Shown here one piece after another: positions 9,475 through 17,381 of a stretch of DNA of 64,000 nucleotides. Under the pieces are notes generated by a model. That model was given only the letters and a program-made list of their open reading frames with translations, was not told the DNA's origin and did no database searches. The stretch comes from Leptospira levettii (GTDB lineage Bacteria; Spirochaetota; Leptospiria; Leptospirales; Leptospiraceae): contig NZ_NPDM01000002.1 of NCBI RefSeq assembly GCF_002812085.1, positions 372,001-436,000 of the forward strand, read 5' to 3'. Positions within the stretch are counted from its first letter, which is position 1; every line of letters starts with the position of its first letter. Position numbers and translations under genes: made by a program.

Positions 9475-9723
9475 ATGAACAAAAAACTACTCGTTTTAAT
9501 TCTCGGTGTAACTATGGCTTCTGGACTTGCATTCTGCAAAAAAGAAGAGCCAGTTGTAGAAGAAAAAATGGAAACTGTTGAAGATGCAGCAAAAAAAGTA
9601 ACTACTGAAGTTGAGAAAAAAGTAGACGCAGCGGTAAAAACTGCTGAAACAGAAGTAAAAAAAGCTGCTACAGGCGCTGTTAAAGACGCAACAAAAGACA
9701 TTAAAAAACCAGCTGGTTTCTAA
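9475..9723 (+). CDS. Small amphipathic lipoprotein
   Basis: An 82-residue lipoprotein with signal peptide MNKKLLVLILGVTMASGLAF and lipidated Cys-21. The mature part is almost entirely a Lys/Glu/Ala/Val helix with heptad spacing (runs such as TTEVEKKVDAAVKTAETEVKK), resembling small coiled-coil or apolipoprotein-like envelope proteins. No catalytic motif is present. AGGAG at 9460-9464 lies 10 bases before the ATG. A strong terminator follows, so it is a monocistronic, probably abundant transcript. A structural envelope role is an inference. Confidence 0.82.
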   Translation: MNKKLLVLILGVTMASGLAFCKKEEPVVEEKMETVEDAAKKVTTEVEKKVDAAVKTAETEVKKAATGAVKDATKDIKKPAGF

Positions 9724-9751
9724 TTATCTTTCGATCGTTTTTAAAACAAAA

Positions 9752-9782
9752 AACCAACCGATCTTCGGTTGGTTTTTTTTTG
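9752..9782 (+). terminator. Strong rho-independent terminator
   Basis: A 10-bp perfect stem, AACCAACCGA (9752-9761) and TCGGTTGGTT (9765-9774), has a 3-base loop and is followed directly by a run of Ts. It ends the small lipoprotein gene and may also slow the convergent gene on the minus strand. Confidence 0.92.
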
Positions 9783-9787
9783 CCCTT

Positions 9788-11071
9788 TTAGGAATCAGTG
9801 TATTTGATTTTTGCGTGAAGCTCTTCCTCTAACGCACATTTGGGATAGGTTCCAACATCTAATGCAGTACCAATGTAACCGAAAGGATCTTGAGGAGAAA
9901 TAATCCGAAGGTCCCAACCATTCACAATCCATGGGCATTGGTAATTTCGATCCTTACAAACAATCTGCGAAGATTTTGGTTTTGGATAGGCCCATGCGGA
10001 TGTTTGGAATTTACATTTATTTTCGATTTCGGCAATGGTACGAATCCTTTTGATCGCATGATCAAATTCTTTAAACCGATCAATCATTGGATCTGCCAAA
10101 TCTTTTCGGAAAAGTCCCTTCTCTGCATTATAAGTAAACATCACCAGGAGTTTTTCGGAAACATGTTCTTTGTCAGTTGTGACCTTTAGGTTCTCCATGA
10201 TATACCGAGCAATCTTTAATGCATCTAACGTGACTTCTGCAGTGTTATCAGCATATTCTCCCGCTTCTTCCTCATCATCACTTGCATCGTCTTCCATTCC
10301 ACTGCCTAGTAGTAAGTCTTGGTTCAATTGGTGTTTTCTTAAGTCTTCTACATTCACATTCGCTGGGTTCACACCTGGAATTTCAAAATTAGAGTTTCCA
10401 TGATTGTTAATTGCACTGATCACTTCTTCTGGCAAATTGAGTTTACGTGCAATTTCGATACTGAGGTTTACTGCAGTTGACAGAGAAGAACCAAAAAAAC
10501 TTTGTCGATACAAACCTTCTTTGGATACAGCTATATCAGCGCATAAACCTGCTAAAAAACTATAACGGTTCACCATTTTGAAACCATATTGTTTTTGGAT
10601 GACTGAACCCAAACTGAGTAGTCCAAAGTCCGCTAAATGATTAAAAAATTCTTTATGTGAAAGTAAGATACGAAAGAATGATAGAGCGACTGTCTTCGAA
10701 TAAAATGAGTTTTGAATGATCCCTTTAAGACTTGCCATCCGTTCTGCATTTTGTTCATAAAGGTGGAAAATAAATTCATTCGAACGATCATCAATACGGT
10801 TTAAGATCGCTTTTGACAAAACTTGTCTTAGCATCTTCATTAAATCTTTTGACATTGCCAGTTTGAAGGAAGGAATATAATTCCCTTCTAGGCCTTCCAA
10901 TTTTTTTAATACGTTTTCTTTGATTGCTACTTTTTCTTTGATAAGAATGTTTCCATTTTTATCTACAACAGGTTCACTGAGTGAGACAGAACCTAACAGA
11001 TCATAATCCACAGCAAAATTTTTAAATTCATTGAATTCTAGGAATTCGATACCAGCACTCGTAATTTTCAT
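9788..11071 (-). CDS. Hypothetical cytoplasmic protein, possible degenerate HD/HD-GYP domain
   Basis: A 427-residue soluble protein with no signal peptide. The middle (about 130-230), with SLGSVIQKQYGF, YSFLAGLCADIAVSKEGLY and IARKLNLPEEVISAINNHGN, has the helical rhythm of HDOD or HD-GYP domains, where metal ligands would sit at the start and at a final HH. Here the canonical HD and HHE residues are not present (NNHGN replaces HHE), so a hydrolase function is doubtful. An acidic stretch (DDASDDEEEAGEY, about 260-272) follows. The C-terminus contains several Cys (CKFQ, VCKD, QCPW, KCALEE) that could bind metal or form a small domain. The family assignment is weak; a regulatory or scaffolding role is only a guess. 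Confidence 0.5.
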   Translation of the reverse strand: MKITSAGIEFLEFNEFKNFAVDYDLLGSVSLSEPVVDKNGNILIKEKVAIKENVLKKLEGLEGNYIPSFKLAMSKDLMKMLRQVLSKAILNRIDDRSNEFIFHLYEQNAERMASLKGIIQNSFYSKTVALSFFRILLSHKEFFNHLADFGLLSLGSVIQKQYGFKMVNRYSFLAGLCADIAVSKEGLYRQSFFGSSLSTAVNLSIEIARKLNLPEEVISAINNHGNSNFEIPGVNPANVNVEDLRKHQLNQDLLLGSGMEDDASDDEEEAGEYADNTAEVTLDALKIARYIMENLKVTTDKEHVSEKLLVMFTYNAEKGLFRKDLADPMIDRFKEFDHAIKRIRTIAEIENKCKFQTSAWAYPKPKSSQIVCKDRNYQCPWIVNGWDLRIISPQDPFGYIGTALDVGTYPKCALEEELHAKIKYTDS

Positions 11072-11175
11072 AAAGGTCCTAGGGAAACTGTCTTTTATGT
11101 TCTTTTAAGAGCAAGATTTTTGCTTTCTTTCTTTGTCTAAATAGTGTAGTTTTTTAGTGGTTTTGGAGGTTCTAT

Positions 11176-12162
11176 TTGGTTTCTTCTATCCCCAAAGACT
11201 CACAATCTGTGAGCGAATTACAAGAGTTCTACAGACAAATGGTACTTATACGAAAGTTTGAAGAGGCTGCTGCGAAAGCATACAGTGTTGGAAAAATTGG
11301 TGGGTTTCTCCATTTGTACATTGGGCAAGAAGCAGTTGGTGTTGGTTCCATTGCTTCTCTCACTCCTCATGACTACATTGTCTCTACTTACCGCGACCAT
11401 GGACATGCTCTTGCACGTGGTCTCCACCCGAGCCCACTCATGGCAGAACTTTTTGGAAAGGCAACTGGAGTCTCCAAAGGGAATGGAGGATCGATGCATT
11501 TTTTTGATAAAAATGCACATTTTATGGGCGGGCATGGAATTGTAGGTGGCCATATATCACTTGCTGCTGGCATTGCTTTTGCTTCCAAATACAGAAAAGA
11601 AGATTCTGTCACCATATGTTTTTTTGGTGAAGGAGCTGCTAATATTGGTTCTTTTCATGAAGGGCTAAACCTTGCTGCCATCTGGAAACTACCAGTTGTT
11701 TTCATTTGTGAGAACAACCATTATGCGATGGGAACACCCGAATACAGAGCCCTTGCTGTCAAAGATGTGTCAGTGAGAGCATACGCTTATGATATGGCGA
11801 GGGACCATATCGAAGGGGATGAAGTCAGAAAGGTGAGAGACCATGTAAAAGTCGCTGTAGACAGAGCTCGCAGAGGGGAAGGTCCAACACTCATCGAAGT
11901 ATCCACCTACCGGTTTCGTGGTCACTCTATGTCAGACCCAGCCAAATACAGAACAAAAGAAGAATTAGATGCCTATAAAAAAAAGGACCCACTAATGCGT
12001 GCAAGACATGAACTTGAGTTAGGTGGAATTAAACCTGAAGTTTTGGACAAATTAGAAATCGATATCCAAACCCAAATTGATGAAGCATATGCCTTTGCGG
12101 AAAACTCTCCCGAACCACCCCTTTCCCAACTCCACAAGTATGTGTATGCGGAGGATAAATAA
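11176..12162 (+). CDS. pdhA: Pyruvate dehydrogenase E1 component, alpha subunit
   Basis: With PdhB, decarboxylates pyruvate using thiamine diphosphate and transfers the acetyl group to the lipoyl arm of E2. The thiamine-diphosphate motif is seen as FFGEGAANIGSFHEGLN and ending ICENN, together with the phosphorylation-loop-like YRFRGHSMSDPAKYR and HGIVGGHI. The start is a TTG at 11176, supported by GGAGG at 11165-11169, 6 bases upstream; no ATG fits better. At 328 residues it matches the alpha2beta2 E1 type. It is first in the pdhABC operon, and its stop abuts the pdhB ATG with no gap. Confidence 0.94.
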   Translation: MVSSIPKDSQSVSELQEFYRQMVLIRKFEEAAAKAYSVGKIGGFLHLYIGQEAVGVGSIASLTPHDYIVSTYRDHGHALARGLHPSPLMAELFGKATGVSKGNGGSMHFFDKNAHFMGGHGIVGGHISLAAGIAFASKYRKEDSVTICFFGEGAANIGSFHEGLNLAAIWKLPVVFICENNHYAMGTPEYRALAVKDVSVRAYAYDMARDHIEGDEVRKVRDHVKVAVDRARRGEGPTLIEVSTYRFRGHSMSDPAKYRTKEELDAYKKKDPLMRARHELELGGIKPEVLDKLEIDIQTQIDEAYAFAENSPEPPLSQLHKYVYAEDK

Positions 12163-13137
12163 ATGGCAGTGTTAACCTATAGAGAAGCACTCAACCGTGC
12201 CATGGTGGAAGAAATGGAAAAAGATCCACTGATTTATCTGATGGGAGAAGAAGTGGGCCATTACCAAGGTGCCTATAAAGTTTCCCAAGGGATGCTCGAT
12301 AAGTTTGGAGAGGCCCGAGTGATTGATACCCCCATTTCCGAAAATGGATTTGCAGGGATTGGAGTGGGATCGGCGATGGTAGGACTTAGGCCCATCATTG
12401 AATTTATGACTTGGAATTTTTCACTGGTTGCAATCGACCAAATCATTAACTCGGCAGCTAAGATGAATTATATGAGTGGTGGTCAATTTCCGATGCCTAT
12501 CGTATTTCGCGGAGCTGGTGGTGCAGGAGGAAGGCTTGGGGCTCAACACTCACAAGCATTTGAATCCTGGTATGCCCACTGCCCTGGTCTTAAAGTTGTA
12601 TGCCCAGCCACACCAAAAGATGCCTATGGTCTCCTCAAATCTTCGATCCGGGATAACAATCCAACCATCTTCATTGAATCAGAAGTTTTGTATGGTTCCA
12701 AAGGAGAAGTCCCTGAACAGGAATATACGATTCCCTTGGGACTTGGCGAAATCAAACGAAAAGGAACTGATATAACAATTGTTACCTGGTCAAGGGCTCT
12801 CAGTTTTGCAGAGGAAGCAGCAGTCATTTTAGAAAAAGAAGGAATCTCTGTGGAAATTGTGGATTTACGCAGTTTACGACCGTTAGATGAAAATCTAATT
12901 TACGAATCGGTCAAGAAAACAAACAGAGCCATTGTAGTTGAAGAAGGGTGGCCTGTTGCCGGTTTTGGTGCACAAATTTCTCACCTCATTCAAAAAAATG
13001 TTTTCTCATACCTAGACCACCCTGTCGAACGAGTCACACAAATGGATGTTCCGATGTCCTATGCTGCAAACCTAGAACGAATGAGTTTGCCGAATGCCAA
13101 CCGAGTGGCAGATACCATCCGAGAGATGTTACGTTAA
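12163..13137 (+). CDS. pdhB: Pyruvate dehydrogenase E1 component, beta subunit
   Basis: The beta subunit completes the E1 active site. Characteristic stretches are [37 protein letters not shown] (with the Glu that activates thiamine diphosphate), [20 protein letters not shown] and [15 protein letters not shown]. The 324-residue length is typical. It starts on the base after the pdhA stop and is followed by pdhC, whose GTG is 10 bases beyond the pdhB stop, so the three are translated together. Confidence 0.95.
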   Translation: MAVLTYREALNRAMVEEMEKDPLIYLMGEEVGHYQGAYKVSQGMLDKFGEARVIDTPISENGFAGIGVGSAMVGLRPIIEFMTWNFSLVAIDQIINSAAKMNYMSGGQFPMPIVFRGAGGAGGRLGAQHSQAFESWYAHCPGLKVVCPATPKDAYGLLKSSIRDNNPTIFIESEVLYGSKGEVPEQEYTIPLGLGEIKRKGTDITIVTWSRALSFAEEAAVILEKEGISVEIVDLRSLRPLDENLIYESVKKTNRAIVVEEGWPVAGFGAQISHLIQKNVFSYLDHPVERVTQMDVPMSYAANLERMSLPNANRVADTIREMLR

Positions 13138-13147
13138 GGAGACCAGA

Positions 13148-14509
13148 GTGGCAAAAATACAAGAAATGACCCAATTATCCCCTACGATGGAAGAGGGAAC
13201 CATTGTGAAATGGCTGAAAAAAGAAGGTGATTCCGTAAGCCCAGGTGACATCCTCGCGGAAGTGGAAACTGACAAAGCAGTGATGGAAATGGAAGCGTAT
13301 GATTCAGGAGTGATTTTAAAAATCATCCAAGGAGAAGGCACCAAACTAAAAGTAGGTGAAGCCCTCGCCGTCATTGGAAAACCAGGAGAAGACATCACAT
13401 CCCTACTCACAAACCTTCCGAAAAAATCTCCAGGTTCGACGCAAACCACAACGAGTGAAACTCCAAAAGAGGTGGTCCCTTCTACACCAAACGTTGGAAC
13501 AAAAGAAACTGCTTCTAAGGAAACTTCCAATCTACAAACTCAAGCCGTTCCCCAAAGCCAAACTACGACCCAAGTTCCAACACCAACTCTCCCCAAAGAG
13601 ACAACCAATGGAACTCCGTCTGTACCACGAGGAACACTTCGTGTCCTTGCTTCTCCTTTAGCAAAATCCATTGCCATCGAACATGGAATCGACTTACACA
13701 AAGTCATCGGAACTGGCCCCGAAGGAAGGATCACAAAAAAAGATGTCCTAGATACCTTAACACAAGGAATCGGAACAACTAGTGGTGGGTTTGATACACA
13801 AGTGAGTGATGAAGTGATCAGTTTGAATGGGATGCGTAAAACCATTGCCAAACGACTCACCGAATCCAAACAAAACCTTCCTCATTTTTATTTGAATGTT
13901 GATGTCAATGCGAAAGCACTTGAGAATTTGCGAAAAGAAATCAATGATTTCCAAACCGCACAAAACCCAGAATCACCTACTAAGGTGAGTTTGAATGACA
14001 TCATAGTCAAAGCGACAGCTTCTGCCCTCAAACTCCATCCCAAAGTGAATGCAAGTTTCCAAGGAGATTCCATATTACAATTTGGTCGCATTGATGTGGG
14101 AATCGCTGTGTCCATTGATGGAGGCCTTTTAACACCTGTCATCCGTGACGCAAACAGAAAGTCCATCCAACAAATCTCAATTGAGGTGAAAGAACTCGCA
14201 AAAAAAGCAAGGGAAAGAAAGTTAAAACCAGAAGAGTTTACCAATGGTACTTTTACCATTTCCAATTTGGGTATGTATGGAATCAGTCGGTTTACAGCCA
14301 TTATCAATGAACCAGAAAGTGCAATCCTTGCAGTTGGTTCTGTAGAGGATAAACCTGTTGTGGAAAACGGAGCTGTGGTTGTGGGAAGGATTCTTTCTCT
14401 CACACTCTCCTGCGATCACCGTGTGATCGATGGAGCTGTGGGAGCAGAGTTTTTAAAGACTTTAAGGAGTTTATTGGAAAAACCAAACCTTCTCCTTGCA
14501 GTCGGTTAA
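13148..14509 (+). CDS. pdhC: Pyruvate dehydrogenase E2, dihydrolipoamide acetyltransferase
   Basis: Core of the pyruvate dehydrogenase complex; transfers acetyl groups from the lipoyl lysine to CoA. Domains in order: a lipoyl domain (about 1-80) with the lipoylated Lys in [10 protein letters not shown]; a Thr/Pro/Gln-rich flexible linker (about 95-160); a peripheral-subunit-binding domain with [16 protein letters not shown] and [15 protein letters not shown]; and the catalytic domain ending in [16 protein letters not shown], with the HxxxDG active site. The open frame extends back to 13094 inside pdhB, but GTG at 13148 has AAGGAG 6 bases upstream, giving 453 residues. The E3 (lpd) gene is not in this window. 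Confidence 0.94.
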   Translation: MAKIQEMTQLSPTMEEGTIVKWLKKEGDSVSPGDILAEVETDKAVMEMEAYDSGVILKIIQGEGTKLKVGEALAVIGKPGEDITSLLTNLPKKSPGSTQTTTSETPKEVVPSTPNVGTKETASKETSNLQTQAVPQSQTTTQVPTPTLPKETTNGTPSVPRGTLRVLASPLAKSIAIEHGIDLHKVIGTGPEGRITKKDVLDTLTQGIGTTSGGFDTQVSDEVISLNGMRKTIAKRLTESKQNLPHFYLNVDVNAKALENLRKEINDFQTAQNPESPTKVSLNDIIVKATASALKLHPKVNASFQGDSILQFGRIDVGIAVSIDGGLLTPVIRDANRKSIQQISIEVKELAKKARERKLKPEEFTNGTFTISNLGMYGISRFTAIINEPESAILAVGSVEDKPVVENGAVVVGRILSLTLSCDHRVIDGAVGAEFLKTLRSLLEKPNLLLAVG

Positions 14510-14521
14510 ACAAGTTTGGAC

Positions 14522-14731
14522 TTAAGCAGCAAAAAAATCTGCACTTTGGATATCGGCAATGGGAATGCGGACTACACCAGTGGCCAAATTCCCGATCACA
14601 ACATCGTCCGTCATTTGTCGGTTTTTATCGAGTTCGATACTCTTCCCATCTTTGAGGTGTAAAACGATATCAATTCCTCGGTAGTGGATGTAACGTTCGA
14701 GTGTGTTTTTGAATTTGTGAGCTTTGTCCAT
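14522..14731 (-). CDS. Small conserved-looking protein, possible LSm/Hfq-like fold
   Basis: A 69-residue protein with an N-terminal helix (HKFKNTLERYIHYRG) followed by what look like five short strands: IDIVLHLKDGKSIELD, DDVVIGNL, TGVVRIPIADI and SADFF. A helix followed by an LxxG-containing strand pair is the arrangement of Sm/Hfq proteins, and the size fits. The Hfq signature residues (YKHA near the end) are not conserved, however, and I cannot confirm homology. AAAGGAAC precedes the ATG. A 17-bp perfect palindrome lies 20 bases upstream. The stop is 12 bases from the pdhC stop, convergent. Confidence 0.6.
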   Translation of the reverse strand: MDKAHKFKNTLERYIHYRGIDIVLHLKDGKSIELDKNRQMTDDVVIGNLATGVVRIPIADIQSADFFAA

Positions 14732-14750
14732 CTGGTTTTCGTTCCTTTAT

Positions 14751-14767
14751 CTTTGTAACTTACAAAG
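14751..14767. promoter_or_regulatory. 17-bp perfect palindrome upstream of the LSm-like gene
   Basis: CTTTGTAA, one central base, TTACAAAG. It lies 20 bases upstream of the ATG at 14731, just before the ribosome site, so it could be an operator for a dimeric repressor or a leader hairpin. A second inverted repeat, AATGAGAC (14784-14791) and GTCTCATT (14806-14813), lies further upstream. Confidence 0.5.
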
Positions 14768-14826
14768 GGTATCGTACGAAGTGAATGAGACCTTTAGAAA
14801 ATTTTGTCTCATTAGATAAGTTTTTT

Positions 14827-14856
14827 TTGACATCCATGGGAAACTAAGAGAATTAT
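14827..14856 (+). promoter_or_regulatory. Candidate sigma-70 promoter of fliG
   Basis: TTGACA at 14827-14832, an 18-base spacer and AATTAT at 14851-14856 (4 of 6). A start 6-7 bases later would fall at or next to the fliG ATG at 14862, implying a leaderless or very short-leader mRNA. Tentative. Confidence 0.3.
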
Positions 14857-14861
14857 GTCAC

Positions 14862-15881
14862 ATGAAGTCTGAGAACCCAACCTCCGCCACTCCTGGCGTA
14901 CGAAAAGCTGCCCTCCTCCTCCTATCCCTTGGCAAAGAAAGAGCTGCCGATGTTCTAAGACACCTAGACGATTCCATGTTAGAGGCCGTGATTTTGGAAA
15001 TGTCCAAAATTAGGTCCGTTTCCAAGGAAGAAAGGGAAACCATTTTAAAAGAATTCCATCATACCATCGAAGACATTTCCGAATCCACTTCGGGTGGATT
15101 GTCAACGGCAAAATCCCTACTCGAACACACGGTGGGATCTGAAAAAGCCAATGTGATCCTAAAAAAGATCCACAAAGAAGAAACAAAGAATGATTTTGAA
15201 TTTTTAAACTTAGTAGAACCGACTGTCTTACAAACGATGCTCGCGACAGAGTCACCACAAATCATAGCTGTTACCCTTTCGCACCTAGATCCCAAAAAAG
15301 CAGCTGACGTTTTGAAACTATTCCCGAAACCAGAACAAGCAAAAATTGCCGTTCGGCTTGCCACCACTTCGAAAACCCACCCTGATGTGATCCAAAACAT
15401 TGCAAGGATCTTAAAAAAACGGTACGAAGAAAGAGACAAACAAGAGTACTCAGAAGCCGGTGGTGCTCACGTACTTGCAAACATCCTTAATTTTATGGAA
15501 AAGGGTGCAGAAGAAACCATCCTTTCTGAATTAGAAGAATCTTCACCGGAAGTGGCAGACCAAGTCCGCGAAAAATTATACACATTTGAAGACATTTTAT
15601 CTCTCGATAACAAAGAGATGCGCGTACTCATCAATCGATTGGCGGATGATACATCCATCTCTCTTGCCATTCGTGGAGCTGGAGATGAAATCCGAAAAAA
15701 ATTCCTAAACAATATGAGCCAAAACCGAGCGGAAGATATATTAGATATTTTAGATATGAAACCGCGAGTCACCTTACGAGAGATAAACGAAGCACGTAGT
15801 AAAATTGTTCAGGTTGCAAGAGTGTTAGAAGAGGAAAATCAAATCCTATTCAAAAAAGACAAAGAAGAATACATCGAATGA
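14862..15881 (+). CDS. fliG: Flagellar motor switch protein FliG
   Basis: Part of the C-ring that couples torque and switches rotation of the periplasmic flagella. The 339-residue protein shows the FliG N-terminal domain (KAALLLLSLGKERAADVLRHLDD), the middle domain with EHPQ-like TESPQIIAVTLSHLDPKKAADVLKLFP, and the C-terminal torque domain with FEDILSLDNKEMRVLINRLADD and FLNNMSQNRAEDILDILD. The torque helix carries its charged residues (R, D, R). No clear ribosome site precedes the ATG; AAGAG lies about 11 bases away. Leptospires often carry more than one fliG, so this may be one of several paralogues. It stands apart from the other flagellar genes of the window. Confidence 0.93.
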   Translation: MKSENPTSATPGVRKAALLLLSLGKERAADVLRHLDDSMLEAVILEMSKIRSVSKEERETILKEFHHTIEDISESTSGGLSTAKSLLEHTVGSEKANVILKKIHKEETKNDFEFLNLVEPTVLQTMLATESPQIIAVTLSHLDPKKAADVLKLFPKPEQAKIAVRLATTSKTHPDVIQNIARILKKRYEERDKQEYSEAGGAHVLANILNFMEKGAEETILSELEESSPEVADQVREKLYTFEDILSLDNKEMRVLINRLADDTSISLAIRGAGDEIRKKFLNNMSQNRAEDILDILDMKPRVTLREINEARSKIVQVARVLEEENQILFKKDKEEYIE

Positions 15882-15912
15882 AAGTGGGATGAAACAGAAG
15901 GGAAATTCCCGA

Positions 15913-15989
<77 letters not shown>

Positions 15990-16092
15990 ATCGGAATAAA
16001 AACCAAGGTATAGATTCGACTCCAATCGTCAACATTGTTTTCATTTGTTTTCTTGCCTTCGGTTAGAATTTTGAGAATCTGGCATAGGTTCT

Positions 16093-16767
16093 ATGCAAAT
16101 CGAAGAAAAAAAAGCCAAAGACCTTTTTCAGGATCGAATCTTCACTCTATCCAATTTTTTATCCATATTCCGTGTATTGTTATTACCATTTTTTTTCTAT
16201 AGTACGTATGATTATGCGAAAGACCCATCGAACTTGAGTGCATTCTTTGCATCCATCGGTTATGCATTGGTGGCCGTTATCACTGATTATTTGGATGGAC
16301 TCTTTGCAAGACTCTTACACCAAGAAACCACACTTGGTCGTTACCTAGATCCTGTTTGTGATAAACTGGTGACCTTAGGTGGACTTTCCGTAGTAACACT
16401 TCATTTTGATTTTCCCAGTTGGATCCTCATTGTTTATTTTATACGTGAGGTTTTAGGTGTTTGGCTAGGTGGGTTCTTGTATTTAAAACGTGGGCTCCAA
16501 GGAAGGCCGAATTGGTGGGGAAAATTTGGTGTGGGAATTGTTGCCGTCTCTGTGATTTGGTACATGTCACTTCCCTACTTCCACCAATTTGGTGCCCCTT
16601 ATCCGTTTCTATTACACCCCGTGATTTCAGCTTATGTTTTACTTTTTGTACTCACAGCAGGTGTCATTGCTTATGTTGTTCGGTATTGGAATATTGTCCT
16701 ACATCCAGAAGCAATCGAACTAGACCCAGAAAACAAAAAACAAGCGAAGAAATACCAAAAGATCTAA
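16093..16767 (+). CDS. CDP-alcohol phosphatidyltransferase (PgsA-like)
   Basis: An integral membrane enzyme that joins a CDP-activated lipid to an alcohol, most likely making phosphatidylglycerophosphate or a related phospholipid head group. The family motif is complete: D65-x2-DG-x2-AR-x8-G-x3-D-x3-D90 (DYLDGLFARL, then GRYLDPVCDK). About five or six hydrophobic segments surround it (for example 25-45, 50-65, 95-115, 130-165, 175-200). The alcohol substrate cannot be told from sequence. It is a single gene with its own 80-base leader, convergent with the H1-like gene. Confidence 0.85.
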   Translation: MQIEEKKAKDLFQDRIFTLSNFLSIFRVLLLPFFFYSTYDYAKDPSNLSAFFASIGYALVAVITDYLDGLFARLLHQETTLGRYLDPVCDKLVTLGGLSVVTLHFDFPSWILIVYFIREVLGVWLGGFLYLKRGLQGRPNWWGKFGVGIVAVSVIWYMSLPYFHQFGAPYPFLLHPVISAYVLLFVLTAGVIAYVVRYWNIVLHPEAIELDPENKKQAKKYQKI

Positions 16768-16828
16768 ATGATCAATTCTGATTTTGTCTGATTTGTATCT
16801 GGAAAGGTGAGATGTATGGAGAGATTAA

Positions 16829-16888
16829 GGGATAATAGCTTCAATACATCTGAATACCAATGGGTATGATGTTCGAATCTATTATCCC
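16829..16888. repeat. Nested inverted repeat / structured 3' region of the H1-like gene
   Basis: GGGATAATAG (16829-16838) and CTATTATCCC (16879-16888) form a 10-bp perfect outer stem. Inside, ACATC/GATGT and ATACC-AATG-GGTAT form further stems, so the whole 60-base segment folds on itself. It starts 7 bases beyond the stop of the minus-strand H1-like gene and lies about 60 bases after the convergent phosphatidyltransferase. No T-run follows, so it is not a textbook terminator; mRNA stabilisation or an RNA product are alternatives. Confidence 0.6.
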
Positions 16889-16895
16889 AAAGGGA

Positions 16896-17174
16896 TTAAC
16901 GTCGTTTTTTCTTTGCCGCTCTTTTTTTAGATGCTTTCTTCTTTGCACCTTTCTTCTTTTTAGGAGCAACTTTTTTTGTTTTTTTCTTGGCTGCTTTTTT
17001 CTTTTTAGCTGCCTTCTTCTTCTTAGGAGCTGCTTTTTTTGCTCTTTTTTTCTTTGCCGCTTTCTTTTTGGCTGCTTTCTTCTTTTTAGGAGCTGCTTTT
17101 TTCGCAACAACTGTTACTTCAGGAGCAGGTTCTTCCATTACTACGGGCATTTCTATTGTTTCGTTTTCTTCCAT
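16896..17174 (-). CDS. Histone H1-like Lys/Ala-rich DNA-binding protein
   Basis: A 92-residue protein made of an acidic N-terminus (residues 1-22, MEENETIEMP and EEPAPE) followed by about 70 residues of AAPKKKKAAKKK-type repeats with a few Arg. This matches the lysine-rich tail of eukaryotic histone H1 and the bacterial H1-like proteins (Chlamydia Hc, Bordetella BpH1), which bind DNA without sequence specificity. It lacks any globular domain. Complete low complexity means length will vary between strains. It is a single gene with a 200-base AT-rich upstream region and is followed by the structured repeat at 16829-16888. A role in nucleoid compaction is inference. Confidence 0.8.
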   Translation of the reverse strand: MEENETIEMPVVMEEPAPEVTVVAKKAAPKKKKAAKKKAAKKKRAKKAAPKKKKAAKKKKAAKKKTKKVAPKKKKGAKKKASKKRAAKKKRR

Positions 17175-17381
17175 ACATGTAACCTTATGAAGATTGGTTC
17201 TATCTTCCGTCTGGAAACGATAACAATGGTTGGATTCTAAAAAGTAAATTCATTTTTATTTTCTAAAGATGATCTGACCTAATTTCTTTCCAATTTAAAT
17301 TGAGAATGTTTTCAAACCTGAAATCTCATACGATGATACAAAGAATTACATACGATTTTACCATATTCATAAAGCGATCCC

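Noticed and set aside
16860..17240. Plus-strand Phe/Leu-rich frames opposite the H1-like gene.
   Set aside because: They are the antisense of AAG/GCT repeats, without ribosome site or family match.
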